Shown here piece by piece: positions 8,237 to 16,448 of a stretch of 32,469 bases of DNA (the first letter of the stretch is position 1; every line of letters starts with the position of its first letter). The notes beneath the pieces were generated by a model. That model worked only from the letters and a program-made list of their open reading frames with translations, ran no database searches and was not told the DNA's origin. The translations under genes and the position numbers were made by a program. The DNA is taken from positions 1 through 32,469 of the forward strand of contig DATCFU010000259.1 of the NCBI GenBank assembly GCA_036509315.1, written 5' to 3'. The stretch is from PALSA-607 sp036509315 (GTDB taxonomy: Bacteria > Actinomycetota > Actinomycetes > Acidothermales > Acidothermaceae).

Positions 8237-8736
8237 TGCAACTCGAATCGATGTACCAGGAGATCATCCTCGACCACTACCGCACGCCTCACCACAAGGG
8301 ACTGCGCGAGCCGTACGACGTTGAGGTGCACCACGTCAACCCGACGTGTGGTGACGAAATAACGTTGCGCGTCAAGCTCGACGGCGACACCGTTACCGAT
8401 GTGTCGTATGACAGCGCTGGCTGTTCCATCAGCCAGGCGAGCGCCTCGGTGCTGACCGATCTCGTCATCGGCCGTGACATCGAGACGGGGCTTGTCGCGC
8501 ATCGCGAGTTCGTCGCCTTGATGCAGAGCAAGGGTGTGGCAACGCCCGATGAAGAGATCCTCGAAGATGCTGTCGCGTTCACCGGTGTTTCGAAGTACCC
8601 CGCCAGGGTGAAGTGCGCGTTGCTCTCCTGGATGGCCTGGAAGGACGCGACCGCACAAGCACGCGAGAACAGGCTTGAACCGGCGGCTGGGATTTCCCCG
8701 GCAACCGCCTCGACCCGGGAAGGCAGCAACTCATGA
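8236..8736 (+). CDS. sufU: Zinc-dependent sulfurtransferase SufU
   Basis: IscU-like protein of the Gram-positive SufU subgroup that accepts the persulfide from SufS through a zinc-bound site. It has 166 residues. The metal ligands Cys38, Asp40 (NPTCGDE), Cys63 (AGCSIS) and Cys127 (RVKCALL) are all present, and the roughly 20-residue insertion between the second and third cysteines that distinguishes SufU from IscU is visible. The C-terminal 25 residues are not conserved in type. It overlaps sufS by one base and sufT by four bases (ATGA). Confidence 0.95.
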   Translation: MQLESMYQEIILDHYRTPHHKGLREPYDVEVHHVNPTCGDEITLRVKLDGDTVTDVSYDSAGCSISQASASVLTDLVIGRDIETGLVAHREFVALMQSKGVATPDEEILEDAVAFTGVSKYPARVKCALLSWMAWKDATAQARENRLEPAAGISPATASTREGSNS

Positions 8737-9044
8737 CCGCGACTGTTGATGACGTCAAGGAAGCTCTCTATGACGTGGTCGACCCCGAGTTGGGCATCAA
8801 CGTGGTCGACCTCGGGCTCATCTACGACCTCGCCCTCGACGATCAGGGCGTGGCGACCATCGACATGACGCTGACCTCGGCGGCCTGCCCACTCACCGAC
8901 GTGATCGAAGACCAGACCCGCAGTGCCCTCGATGGGCTGGTGACGGACTTCAAAATCAATTGGGTCTGGATGCCACCGTGGGGCCCGGAGAAGATCACCG
9001 ACGACGGCCGGGAGCAGTTGCGCGCCATCGGATTCAACGTCTGA
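8733..9044 (+). CDS. sufT: SufT, MIP18/DUF59 family Fe-S maturation factor
   Basis: 103-residue protein of the MIP18 (DUF59) family, an auxiliary factor for maturing Fe-S proteins. It contains the family hallmarks DPELGINVVDLGLIYD (residues 17-32), the single conserved cysteine in TSAACPLTD, and PPWGPEKIT near the C-terminus. The ATG overlaps the sufU stop. It is the last gene of the suf operon; a 49-bp gap follows before the ABC-F gene. It matches Rv1466 of M. tuberculosis in family and position. Confidence 0.94.
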   Translation: MTATVDDVKEALYDVVDPELGINVVDLGLIYDLALDDQGVATIDMTLTSAACPLTDVIEDQTRSALDGLVTDFKINWVWMPPWGPEKITDDGREQLRAIGFNV

Positions 9045-9093
9045 TCGTTGTTTTCGTGGTCGGCAACTGCACGCTATCGAAGGGTATGTTTTC

Positions 9094-10692
<1,599 letters not shown>

Positions 10693-10711
10693 GCGGGTGA
10701 TGACTTGATCT

Positions 10712-10735
10712 CGTCGGCCCCTCGGGTGGCCGATG
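10712..10735 (+). terminator. GC-rich hairpin downstream of the ABC-F gene
   Basis: TCGGCC (10714-10719) pairs with GGCCGA (10728-10733) around an 8-base loop, extendable by one G-U and one C-G pair to 10712/10735. It starts 19 bp after the ABC-F stop. No T tract follows, so it is a plausible but not classical terminator. Confidence 0.45.
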
Positions 10736-10756
10736 GGCGGTTCATGGGTGATCATG

Positions 10757-10798
10757 GCTAGAGAGGGCTCCCATGCACACAATCCGAGCTAGAGAGGG
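10757..10798 (+). repeat. Direct repeat of a ribosome-binding/start segment
   Basis: GCTAGAGAGGG occurs at 10757-10767 and again at 10788-10798, offset by 31 bp. Each copy is followed within 5 to 7 bases by a start codon in one frame (ATG 10773 and GTG 10806). This looks like duplication of a Shine-Dalgarno plus start unit, or a two-site binding element about three helical turns apart. Confidence 0.6.
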
Positions 10799-10805
10799 AG
10801 AAACC

Positions 10806-11024
10806 GTGGCCGACACTCTCAAGAAGGGCAGCCGGGTCACCGGCGGCGACCGCGACCGGCTGGCAGGCGACCTCAAAAGGAAGTACGACGGGGGTGCGAG
10901 CATTCGCTCGCTGGCTGACGCGACCGGACGGTCCTACGGATTCGTCCACCGCATCCTGACCGAGTCGGGCGCGACCTTGCGCGGGCGTGGCGGAGCCACG
11001 CGAGGCAAGCCAACGAGAGCCTGA
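10806..11024 (+). CDS. Small helix-turn-helix protein (Rv1473A type)
   Basis: 72-residue basic protein, probably DNA-binding. An HTH of the resolvase/Hin type is readable at about residues 27-50 (GASIRSLADATGRSYGFVHR). The protein begins MADTLKKGSRVTGGDRD and ends in an Arg/Gly-rich tail RGRGGATRGKPTRA. The start is placed at GTG 10806 because GAGAGGGAG lies five bases upstream and because homologues as I recall them begin with this MA-x-TLKKGSRVTG sequence; ATG 10773 would add 11 residues. It follows the ABC-F gene, as Rv1473A follows Rv1473. The function in this family is not known to me. Confidence 0.88.
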   Translation: MADTLKKGSRVTGGDRDRLAGDLKRKYDGGASIRSLADATGRSYGFVHRILTESGATLRGRGGATRGKPTRA

Positions 11025-11106
11025 CCCGACCCTCGCCGGGGCCCTCGAGGGAGCCGGCGAGGCGATGCTTGCGGCCCAGTGGCCGTGATGTCCTGAGCAC
11101 TCGGTT

Positions 11107-11112
11107 TAGGGT
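11107..11112 (+). promoter_or_regulatory. -10 element of a leaderless promoter for the crotonase-like gene
   Basis: TAGGGT fits TANNNT and ends 7 nt before GTG 11120, so transcription should begin at the start codon. This supports the 11120 start over an upstream TTG at 11069. No convincing -35 is seen. Confidence 0.45.
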
Positions 11113-11119
11113 CGGTAGC

Positions 11120-11740
11120 GTGCCCATCGAGCAGGTCGTCACCGTGTTGTTGCCTGGCACCGGCGCGGCCGCGCTGTGGGACGCGCTCAGCGCCGCTGGG
11201 CGCGGCCTGACTGGGGCTACCCAGGTGGTGGTACTGCGCGAGGATGGTGCCGACGCCGTGGAGGGCGGTGCCGCGGATAATTCCCCCGGCGAGCCGCCCG
11301 GCGCTGCCATCGAATGGCTACGCCGTCCTGACCTGATCACCATCGCGGCGTTGAGCGGGCTCGTGACCGGTGCCGTGCTCGATGCCGCATTGGCCTGTGA
11401 CTTGCGAATGGTCGCGGACGACGCGCAGCTCGCGCCGTCCCGCTCCGTCAGCGGTGTCGGGCGGCTCGGCGAGCTCATGGGGTATTCGCGGGCGCTGGAG
11501 TTCGCCGTCACCGGCGCGACGATCTCGGGTCGGCTGGCAGTCACGGTCGGCTTGGCGAATCTGTCAGTGGCGCGGGAGATGCTGGACGCGACGGTGGCGC
11601 AGGTGGTCGCAACCGTTCTTCGAACGCCACGGGAGGTCGCGACGCTGGCCAAAGCGGTGCTCCGCGAGTCGGTTGTCGACCGACAGCGCCTTGCCGACAA
11701 CCTTGCCGCGGGGATTGCGCTCGCGGCGAACGAAGCCTGA
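11120..11740 (+). CDS. Short, degenerate enoyl-CoA hydratase/isomerase family protein
   Basis: 206-residue crotonase-superfamily protein, shorter than the usual 250-280. The second oxyanion segment is recognisable (AALSGLVTGAVLDAALACDLRMVADDAQ, within about residues 75-102). The first segment, normally a VVxxGxGxxFSAG-like loop, is replaced by VVVLREDGADAVEGG, and no catalytic glutamate pair is evident. It may therefore have lost acyl-CoA chemistry or use a different one. M. tuberculosis has echA12 (Rv1472) beside its ABC-F gene, so this could be a diverged positional counterpart, though lengths differ. The start is GTG 11120, supported by the -10 element just upstream. Confidence 0.75.
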   Translation: MPIEQVVTVLLPGTGAAALWDALSAAGRGLTGATQVVVLREDGADAVEGGAADNSPGEPPGAAIEWLRRPDLITIAALSGLVTGAVLDAALACDLRMVADDAQLAPSRSVSGVGRLGELMGYSRALEFAVTGATISGRLAVTVGLANLSVAREMLDATVAQVVATVLRTPREVATLAKAVLRESVVDRQRLADNLAAGIALAANEA

Positions 11741-11862
11741 TCACGGTCGACGCCGGGAAGCCGCGACGGCCACGAGGCGTTGGGTGCGGTGGGAGAATGG
11801 GCTGCGCTGACGAAATCGACGTGGCGGGCAGTGGTGGGAGACGATGAGCGGGTGAGGTTGCA

Positions 11863-13803
11863 GTGAGCATGGGCCAAGGCATGGCCACGTGGCATGCGAT
11901 GCGCAGCTTTACCCAAGATTCCTCGGTGACCAAGCGGAAGCTGGCGCCGGGCACGGTCAAACGGATCATCAAGTTCGCCGCGCCCTACAAACGGTTGGTC
12001 GCACTGTTGCTGGTGCTACTCGTTGTCGATGCTGCTCTCGGCGCGATCACGCCATTGTTGATTCGCGAGATCCTCAACAAGGGCATCGGGAACAAGGGCG
12101 TTGGCTCGCACCCGCATCTGGTGATCGTGCTGGCGGTACTGATCGGGCTGATCGCGATTGTCGACGCCGGGCTGGGACTCATCGAGCGGTACCAGACGTC
12201 GCGGATCGGTGAGGGTCTGATCTTCGACATGCGGGCCAAGATCTTCAGCCACATTCAGCAGATGCCGATCGCGTTCTTCACGCGCACGCAGACCGGCGCA
12301 CTTATCAGCCGTTTGAACAACGACGTCCTCGGTGCACAACAGGCGTTCACCAGCACGCTGTCAAGCGTCGTGACCAACGTACTGACCGTGACCTTCACGC
12401 TGTCGGTGATGTTCGTGTTGTCGTGGCCGATCACGCTTGCCGCGCTCGCCTTGCTGCCGCTGTTCGTGTTGCCGGCTCGCTGGTTTGGTCGCAAGCTGCA
12501 GACGATTACCCGCGAGAGCTACAACCTGAACGCGGCCATGAACAACACCATGACCGAGCGGTTCAATGTGGCCGGAGCGCTGCTGGTCAAGCTATTCGGC
12601 CGCCCGCGTGAGGAAGATGCCGCTTTCAAGGCGAAGGCCGGCCGAGTGCGCGACATTGGCGTCACCCAGTCGATGTACGGCGGCGTGTTCTTCGCGTCGC
12701 TTATGTTGGTTGCGTCGCTCGGCGTCGCGCTCGTCTACGGATGGGGCGGTTGGCTCGCCGCGAAGCGCGAGCTCGACGTCGGTACCGTCGTCGCGCTCGG
12801 CGCTTACCTGACCAGGCTGTACGGCCCGCTCACGGCCCTGTCGAACGTCAACGTCTCGGTCATGACTGCGCTCGTGTCGTTTGAGCGGGTGTTCGAGGTT
12901 CTCGACCTACCGCCGATGATCGATGACGCGTCGGACGCGGTCGACCTGCCTTCCGGTGCCAACACGATCGAGTTCGACCATGTCGAGTTCGGCTACCCGG
13001 CGGCGTCCGATGTGTCCCTGGCTTCGCTTGAATCGGTAGCCGTGCTTGACACATCGTCGAATCCGCAGGTGTTGCACAACGTCTCGTTCAAGGCCGACGC
13101 GGGCCAGCTCGTGGCGCTTGTCGGTCCGTCTGGCGCGGGCAAGACGACGATCTCTGCGCTGGTGTCGCGCCTGTACGACGTCACCGGGGGAGCGGTGCTG
13201 ATCGGCGGGGCTGACGTGCGGCAGGTGACGCAAGCGTCGCTGCGTGAGACGGTCGGTGTGGTGACCCAAGACAGTCACATGTTCCACGACACGATCCGGG
13301 CCAACCTGATCTACGCGAAGCCCGACGCCACCGAGGCTGAGCTCATCGAGGCGTGCAAGGCGGCGCAGATATGGGATCTCGTTGATTCGTTGAACGACGG
13401 CCTCGACACGCTCGTCGGCGAACGCGGCTACCGGTTGTCTGGCGGTGAGAAGCAGCGGCTCGCGATTGCCCGGCTGCTGCTCAAGGCGCCGGCAATCGTG
13501 GTGCTTGACGAGGCGACCGCACACCTCGACTCCGAATCGGAGGCGGCCGTGCAGCGGGCGCTGAAGATCGCGCTTGCCGGCCGGACGTCGCTCGTCATCG
13601 CCCACCGGCTGTCCACGATCCGCGATGCCGACCAGATTCTTGTCATCGACGACGGTCGGGTGGTTGAGCGTGGCCACCACGACGTGTTGTTCGCCGCGGG
13701 TGGGCTTTACGCCGAGCTCTACCGCACCCAGTTCGAACGACAGGCCACGACTGAGCTCGGCGATCTCGACCTTGCCGAGGTCACACCCGAACCGTCGGCC
13801 TAG
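11863..13803 (+). CDS. ABC exporter, fused permease-ATPase half-transporter
   Basis: 646-residue inner-membrane half-transporter (homodimer expected). Residues 40-350 form the six-helix exporter domain with first helix LVALLLVLLVVDAALGAI. The C-terminal ATPase has Walker A GPSGAGKTT, Q-loop VTQDSHMF, signature LSGGEKQR, Walker B IVVLDEATAHLD and switch IAHRLSTI. Between the first ATPase strand (FDHVEFGYPA) and Walker A is a Ser/Val-rich insertion, about 20 residues longer than usual. The start is GTG 11863 after a GAGG-like sequence. The substrate is unknown. The gene converges on the TetR gene: both end in the same CTAG tetramer at 13800-13803. Confidence 0.92.
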   Translation: MSMGQGMATWHAMRSFTQDSSVTKRKLAPGTVKRIIKFAAPYKRLVALLLVLLVVDAALGAITPLLIREILNKGIGNKGVGSHPHLVIVLAVLIGLIAIVDAGLGLIERYQTSRIGEGLIFDMRAKIFSHIQQMPIAFFTRTQTGALISRLNNDVLGAQQAFTSTLSSVVTNVLTVTFTLSVMFVLSWPITLAALALLPLFVLPARWFGRKLQTITRESYNLNAAMNNTMTERFNVAGALLVKLFGRPREEDAAFKAKAGRVRDIGVTQSMYGGVFFASLMLVASLGVALVYGWGGWLAAKRELDVGTVVALGAYLTRLYGPLTALSNVNVSVMTALVSFERVFEVLDLPPMIDDASDAVDLPSGANTIEFDHVEFGYPAASDVSLASLESVAVLDTSSNPQVLHNVSFKADAGQLVALVGPSGAGKTTISALVSRLYDVTGGAVLIGGADVRQVTQASLRETVGVVTQDSHMFHDTIRANLIYAKPDATEAELIEACKAAQIWDLVDSLNDGLDTLVGERGYRLSGGEKQRLAIARLLLKAPAIVVLDEATAHLDSESEAAVQRALKIALAGRTSLVIAHRLSTIRDADQILVIDDGRVVERGHHDVLFAAGGLYAELYRTQFERQATTELGDLDLAEVTPEPSA

Positions 13804-14360
13804 GGGAGTCGCCGCACTGCGCCTTCGACGAGATCCAGTACCGCGTCGAGGTCGTCGTCTGGCACTCCCATGGCTCTGTGCAGGACCAAGCCGTCGAGAA
13901 CTAGCTCCAAGAACGCCGCGATGGTGTCGACCGGCACATCGGTGCGCAGAGTGCCGCGATCAACGCCGCGTTGCAGGCGCTCACGCGCGGCTCGGCTGAT
14001 CGTGTCGGAGCGTGCCGCCCAGCGGCCTCGAAAGTCGGTGTCGGTCCGCAGCCGGCGTGACAACTCCAGCTGCACCCCGAGCCAGCCCGCGTCGCGGTGG
14101 CGCAGATCACGCATGAGCTGGACCAAGCCGTGTTCGGCGACCACTTGTGCCATCTCGGCGGCGTCGTCCTGCGCCACCGCGAAGAACAACGATTCCTTGT
14201 CGCCGAAGTGATGGAAGATGGCGCCCCTCGAGAGGCCAATCTCGGCTTCGAGTCGCCGCACCGTCGCGCCTTCGTAGCCGTCGCGCGCGAAAGACCGGCG
14301 GGCGCCGTCGATGATCGTGCGACGGCGGGCCTCGAGGTTGTCCGCGGTGAGCCGGGGCAC
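13800..14360 (-). CDS. TetR-family regulator, AcnR-like
   Basis: 186-residue TetR-type repressor. The N-terminal HTH region (GARRSFARDGYEGATVRRLE, then GLSRGAIFHHFGDKESLF, residues 19-61) is very close to AcnR of Corynebacterium glutamicum, the repressor of aconitase, and to Rv1474c. The C-terminal ligand domain is all-helical and less conserved. No aconitase gene is in the window, so the target must be elsewhere if the function is kept. The start is GTG 14360 with TAGTCT ending 7 nt upstream (leaderless). It is divergent from the lipoprotein gene over a 38-bp gap holding a palindromic operator candidate, suggesting autoregulation. Confidence 0.88.
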   Translation of the reverse strand: MPRLTADNLEARRRTIIDGARRSFARDGYEGATVRRLEAEIGLSRGAIFHHFGDKESLFFAVAQDDAAEMAQVVAEHGLVQLMRDLRHRDAGWLGVQLELSRRLRTDTDFRGRWAARSDTISRAARERLQRGVDRGTLRTDVPVDTIAAFLELVLDGLVLHRAMGVPDDDLDAVLDLVEGAVRRLP

Positions 14361-14367
14361 GATCAGC

Positions 14368-14392
14368 AGACTACCGAGGACGTCGATAGCCT
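14368..14392. promoter_or_regulatory. Divergent leaderless promoters with an operator-like palindrome
   Basis: On the minus strand TAGTCT (14373-14368) ends 7 nt before the regulator GTG. On the plus strand TAGCCT (14387-14392) ends 6 nt before the lipoprotein ATG. Between and overlapping both is the near-palindrome CTAcCGA-GGACG-TCGaTAG (14371-14389; arms match at 6 of 7 positions). One TetR dimer here could control both genes. Confidence 0.5.
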
Positions 14393-14398
14393 GGCTCG

Positions 14399-14758
14399 AT
14401 GCGACATGCTACTGGCCGTCGACGCGTGCTCGCGGCGGGCACTGCGACTATCGGCTTGCTGTGCGCGCTGGCGGGGTGCAGGCAGACGTCCGGTCTGTCG
14501 AAGCAGGAGATCGTCGTCCATTTCACGACCAATGCGACGCAGGCCGACCACGCGCGGGTCTGGGCGCTGTGTCAGCACATCCCTAATGTCGTCCCCGAGC
14601 CTTTGGACACTACGAGCAAGTACAAGGCGACGCTGCTCTACAACGTCCGGTACCGGGTCGATAACGCCACCAACCTCCAGCTGCAGCAGCTCTTCGACTG
14701 CTTGAAGCAAGACGCAACGGTGGCTGGTTACGACAACGGTGATAGCGCCGACAACTAG
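14399..14758 (+). CDS. Small secreted lipoprotein of unknown function
   Basis: 119 residues. A basic N-terminus (RHATGRRR), a hydrophobic stretch and the lipobox LAGC at about residues 24-27 indicate a membrane-anchored lipoprotein. The mature part starts with a strand-like IVVHFTTNATQADHARVW, which vaguely recalls the extracellular domain of FtsX, and has two further cysteines (WALCQHI and LFDCLKQ) likely to form a disulfide. I do not recognise a characterised family but have a recollection of similar actinobacterial hypotheticals. The start is ATG 14399 with a -10 element 6 nt upstream. It is divergent from the AcnR-like gene and convergent with nadA, with 16 bp between stops. Confidence 0.8.
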   Translation: MRHATGRRRVLAAGTATIGLLCALAGCRQTSGLSKQEIVVHFTTNATQADHARVWALCQHIPNVVPEPLDTTSKYKATLLYNVRYRVDNATNLQLQQLFDCLKQDATVAGYDNGDSADN

Positions 14759-14774
14759 CTCTCCACCTGCCCGG

Positions 14775-15782
14775 TCACTCGCCGCCGCGCGACGGCGACC
14801 CGATTTCGATCATGCGCTCAACGGAGTGCCGTGCGCGTGCGGCTACCGCCTCGTCGACGTCGACTTCGAACACGCTCTCCCGCAGCGATCGCAACAGCTT
14901 GGCCGGCGTGATCATCTTCATGTAGGGGCACACCGCGCGCGGTGAGACCGGCATGAAGTCGGTGGTCGAGTTGAGCTTGTGCAGCTGGTGCAAAATGCCG
15001 GTCTCGGTAGCGACCAGCACCCGCGGCGCCTTCGTGGACTTCGCGTATTCGACCATGCCGCCGGTCGACAAGATGCGCGTGCGATCCGCCGGTAGGTCAC
15101 CGGTGCTCGTGAGGTAGAGCGCCGTTGTGGTGCAGCCGCATTCGGGATGCACGAGCAGGTCGGCTTCCGGGTTGGCGTCGAGCGTCGCACGCAGATCGGA
15201 CGGCGAGATCTCAGCGTGCACGTGACATTCGCCCGCCCACACATCCATGTCGCGTCCGGTCACCCTGCGCACGTGTGCGCCGAGGAATTGGTCAGGGAGA
15301 AAGAAAATCTCCTTGCCTTCAGGGATCGATCGCACAACATCGGCGGCGTTTGACGAGGTGCAGCACACATCGACCTCGGCTTTGATGGCGGCGGACGTGT
15401 TCACGTAGGCAACGACGACTCCGTCGGGGTGATCGGCTTTCCACGCGAGAACATCGGCGACGTCGATGCTGGCCGCCAATGAACACCCGGCGTCGAGATC
15501 CGGAATCAATACGGTCTTGCTCGGCGCGAGGATCTTTGCTGTCTCCGCCATGAAATGAACGCCGCAGAACACGATGGTGTCGGCGTCGCTCGCCGCGGCG
15601 ATCCGCGACAGCGCTAACGAGTCGCCGACGTGGTCGGCGACATCTTGGATGTCGGGCAGCATGTAGTTGTGCGCGAGGATCACCGCGTTGCGCGAAGCCG
15701 CGAGCGAACGAATCTCCTCCGCCCACCCGTCAGGGGGTGGGCTCTGCGGCAAGACCGGCGTGGGGTAAAGGTCCGCTGTCAC
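14775..15782 (-). CDS. nadA: Quinolinate synthase
   Basis: [4Fe-4S] enzyme that condenses iminoaspartate with dihydroxyacetone phosphate to quinolinate in NAD synthesis. It has 335 residues. Likely cluster ligands are Cys100 (DAGCSLA), Cys186 (WAGECHVH) and Cys285 (RAVCPYMK); their spacings (86 and 99) agree with those of the E. coli ligands (87 and 97). Other conserved motifs are LAHNYMLPDIQDVAD and GVHFMAETAKIL. The GTG start overlaps the DUF3099 stop (GTGA). nadB and nadC, usually next to nadA in actinobacteria, are not present here. Its cluster would be supplied by the SUF system nearby. Confidence 0.95.
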   Translation of the reverse strand: MTADLYPTPVLPQSPPPDGWAEEIRSLAASRNAVILAHNYMLPDIQDVADHVGDSLALSRIAAASDADTIVFCGVHFMAETAKILAPSKTVLIPDLDAGCSLAASIDVADVLAWKADHPDGVVVAYVNTSAAIKAEVDVCCTSSNAADVVRSIPEGKEIFFLPDQFLGAHVRRVTGRDMDVWAGECHVHAEISPSDLRATLDANPEADLLVHPECGCTTTALYLTSTGDLPADRTRILSTGGMVEYAKSTKAPRVLVATETGILHQLHKLNSTTDFMPVSPRAVCPYMKMITPAKLLRSLRESVFEVDVDEAVAARARHSVERMIEIGSPSRGGE

Positions 15783-16162
15783 GGTGTCTGTTCCTTGGTG
15801 TAGGGCTGTTCCTTGGTGTAGAGGCCCTCAGTGGAGTGGCCAATCTGGGTAACCGGCGGGCCGTCGATCCCGATCCGGTCCGTCGAGACGAACTCCGGTT
15901 GCGCTCCGTCGCCGACCGGACCCGCGTTCGCCATCACGACGGCGATCCACGGCAGCACGACCGCGGCCGCAATGCCGACGACGCGTAGCCACCCGGTGAA
16001 CAAGAAGATCGCCAATACCAAGAAGACCACCCGGACCGTCATCGAGATGAGATAACGCCGAAGCCGGCCAGACATTTCCTGGGAGTGACCGGGCTGGGCT
16101 GCCGTAACCAGATAGACCGGTGAATCGTCGTCCTGCGCGCGGTCCCGCACCCGTCTTGCCAC
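15779..16162 (-). CDS. DUF3099 family membrane protein
   Basis: 127-residue protein with two adjacent transmembrane helices (about residues 37-58 and 60-80) after a basic N-terminal region, and a hydrophilic tail; this is the DUF3099 architecture widespread in actinobacteria, function unknown. The tail ends in YTKEQP-YTKEQTP, produced by an 18-bp tandem duplication. The start is GTG 16162 with TACGGT ending 6 nt upstream. It is the first gene of a two-gene unit with nadA (4-bp overlap). Confidence 0.85.
   Translation of the reverse strand: MARRVRDRAQDDDSPVYLVTAAQPGHSQEMSGRLRRYLISMTVRVVFLVLAIFLFTGWLRVVGIAAAVVLPWIAVVMANAGPVGDGAQPEFVSTDRIGIDGPPVTQIGHSTEGLYTKEQPYTKEQTP
15788..15823 (-). repeat. 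18-bp tandem duplication at the 3' end of the DUF3099 gene
   Basis: CTGTTCCTTGGTGTAGGG at 15788-15805 is repeated at 15806-15823 with one change (GAG for GGG at the end). It encodes two copies of Y-T-K-E-Q-P and leaves the frame intact. Confidence 0.85.
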
Positions 16163-16168
16163 CCCTCT

Positions 16169-16174
16169 ACCGTA
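16169..16174 (-). promoter_or_regulatory. -10 element of the DUF3099-nadA transcript
   Basis: Minus-strand TACGGT (16174-16169) ends 6 nt before GTG 16162, the spacing expected for a leaderless transcript. No clear -35 is seen. Confidence 0.45.
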
Positions 16175-16231
16175 CGCCGCGATGATGAGGGAACAGCTGA
16201 TGACTACTCAGGTTGCAAACAGGAGGTTCCC

Positions 16232-16444
16232 ATGAGCGATCGCACCTACCGAGTCACTGAAATCGTCGGGACGTCGGGCGAAAGCGTTCAACACGCCGTC
16301 CGCAACGGCGTCCACCGAGCATCACAGACCATTCGGCATCTGGATTGGTTCGAGGTGACCGGCATCCGCGGTCACATCGTCGACGGCGATGTCGAGCACT
16401 TCCAGGTCACCATGAAGGTCGGGTTCCGCCTCGAGGACGTCTAA
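16232..16444 (+). CDS. Dodecin flavin-binding protein
   Basis: 70-residue dodecin, a small protein that assembles into a dodecameric shell storing flavin or coenzyme-A-type ligands in the cytoplasm. The sequence TYRVTEIVGTS at the N-terminus, LDWFEVTGIRGH (the Trp stacks on the flavin) and HFQVTMKVGFRLED at the C-terminus are nearly identical to the M. tuberculosis dodecin Rv1498A as I recall it. The ATG follows a perfect AGGAGG seven bases upstream. It converges with tldE, with only 4 bp between the two stops. Confidence 0.96.
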   Translation: MSDRTYRVTEIVGTSGESVQHAVRNGVHRASQTIRHLDWFEVTGIRGHIVDGDVEHFQVTMKVGFRLEDV

Positions 16445-16448
16445 TGGG

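Noticed and set aside
9085..9090. TATGTT as a leaderless -10 for the ABC-F gene
   Set aside because: It ends only 3 nt before GTG 9094, too close for transcription to begin at or before the start codon; a GAAGGG ribosome-binding site is the better explanation.
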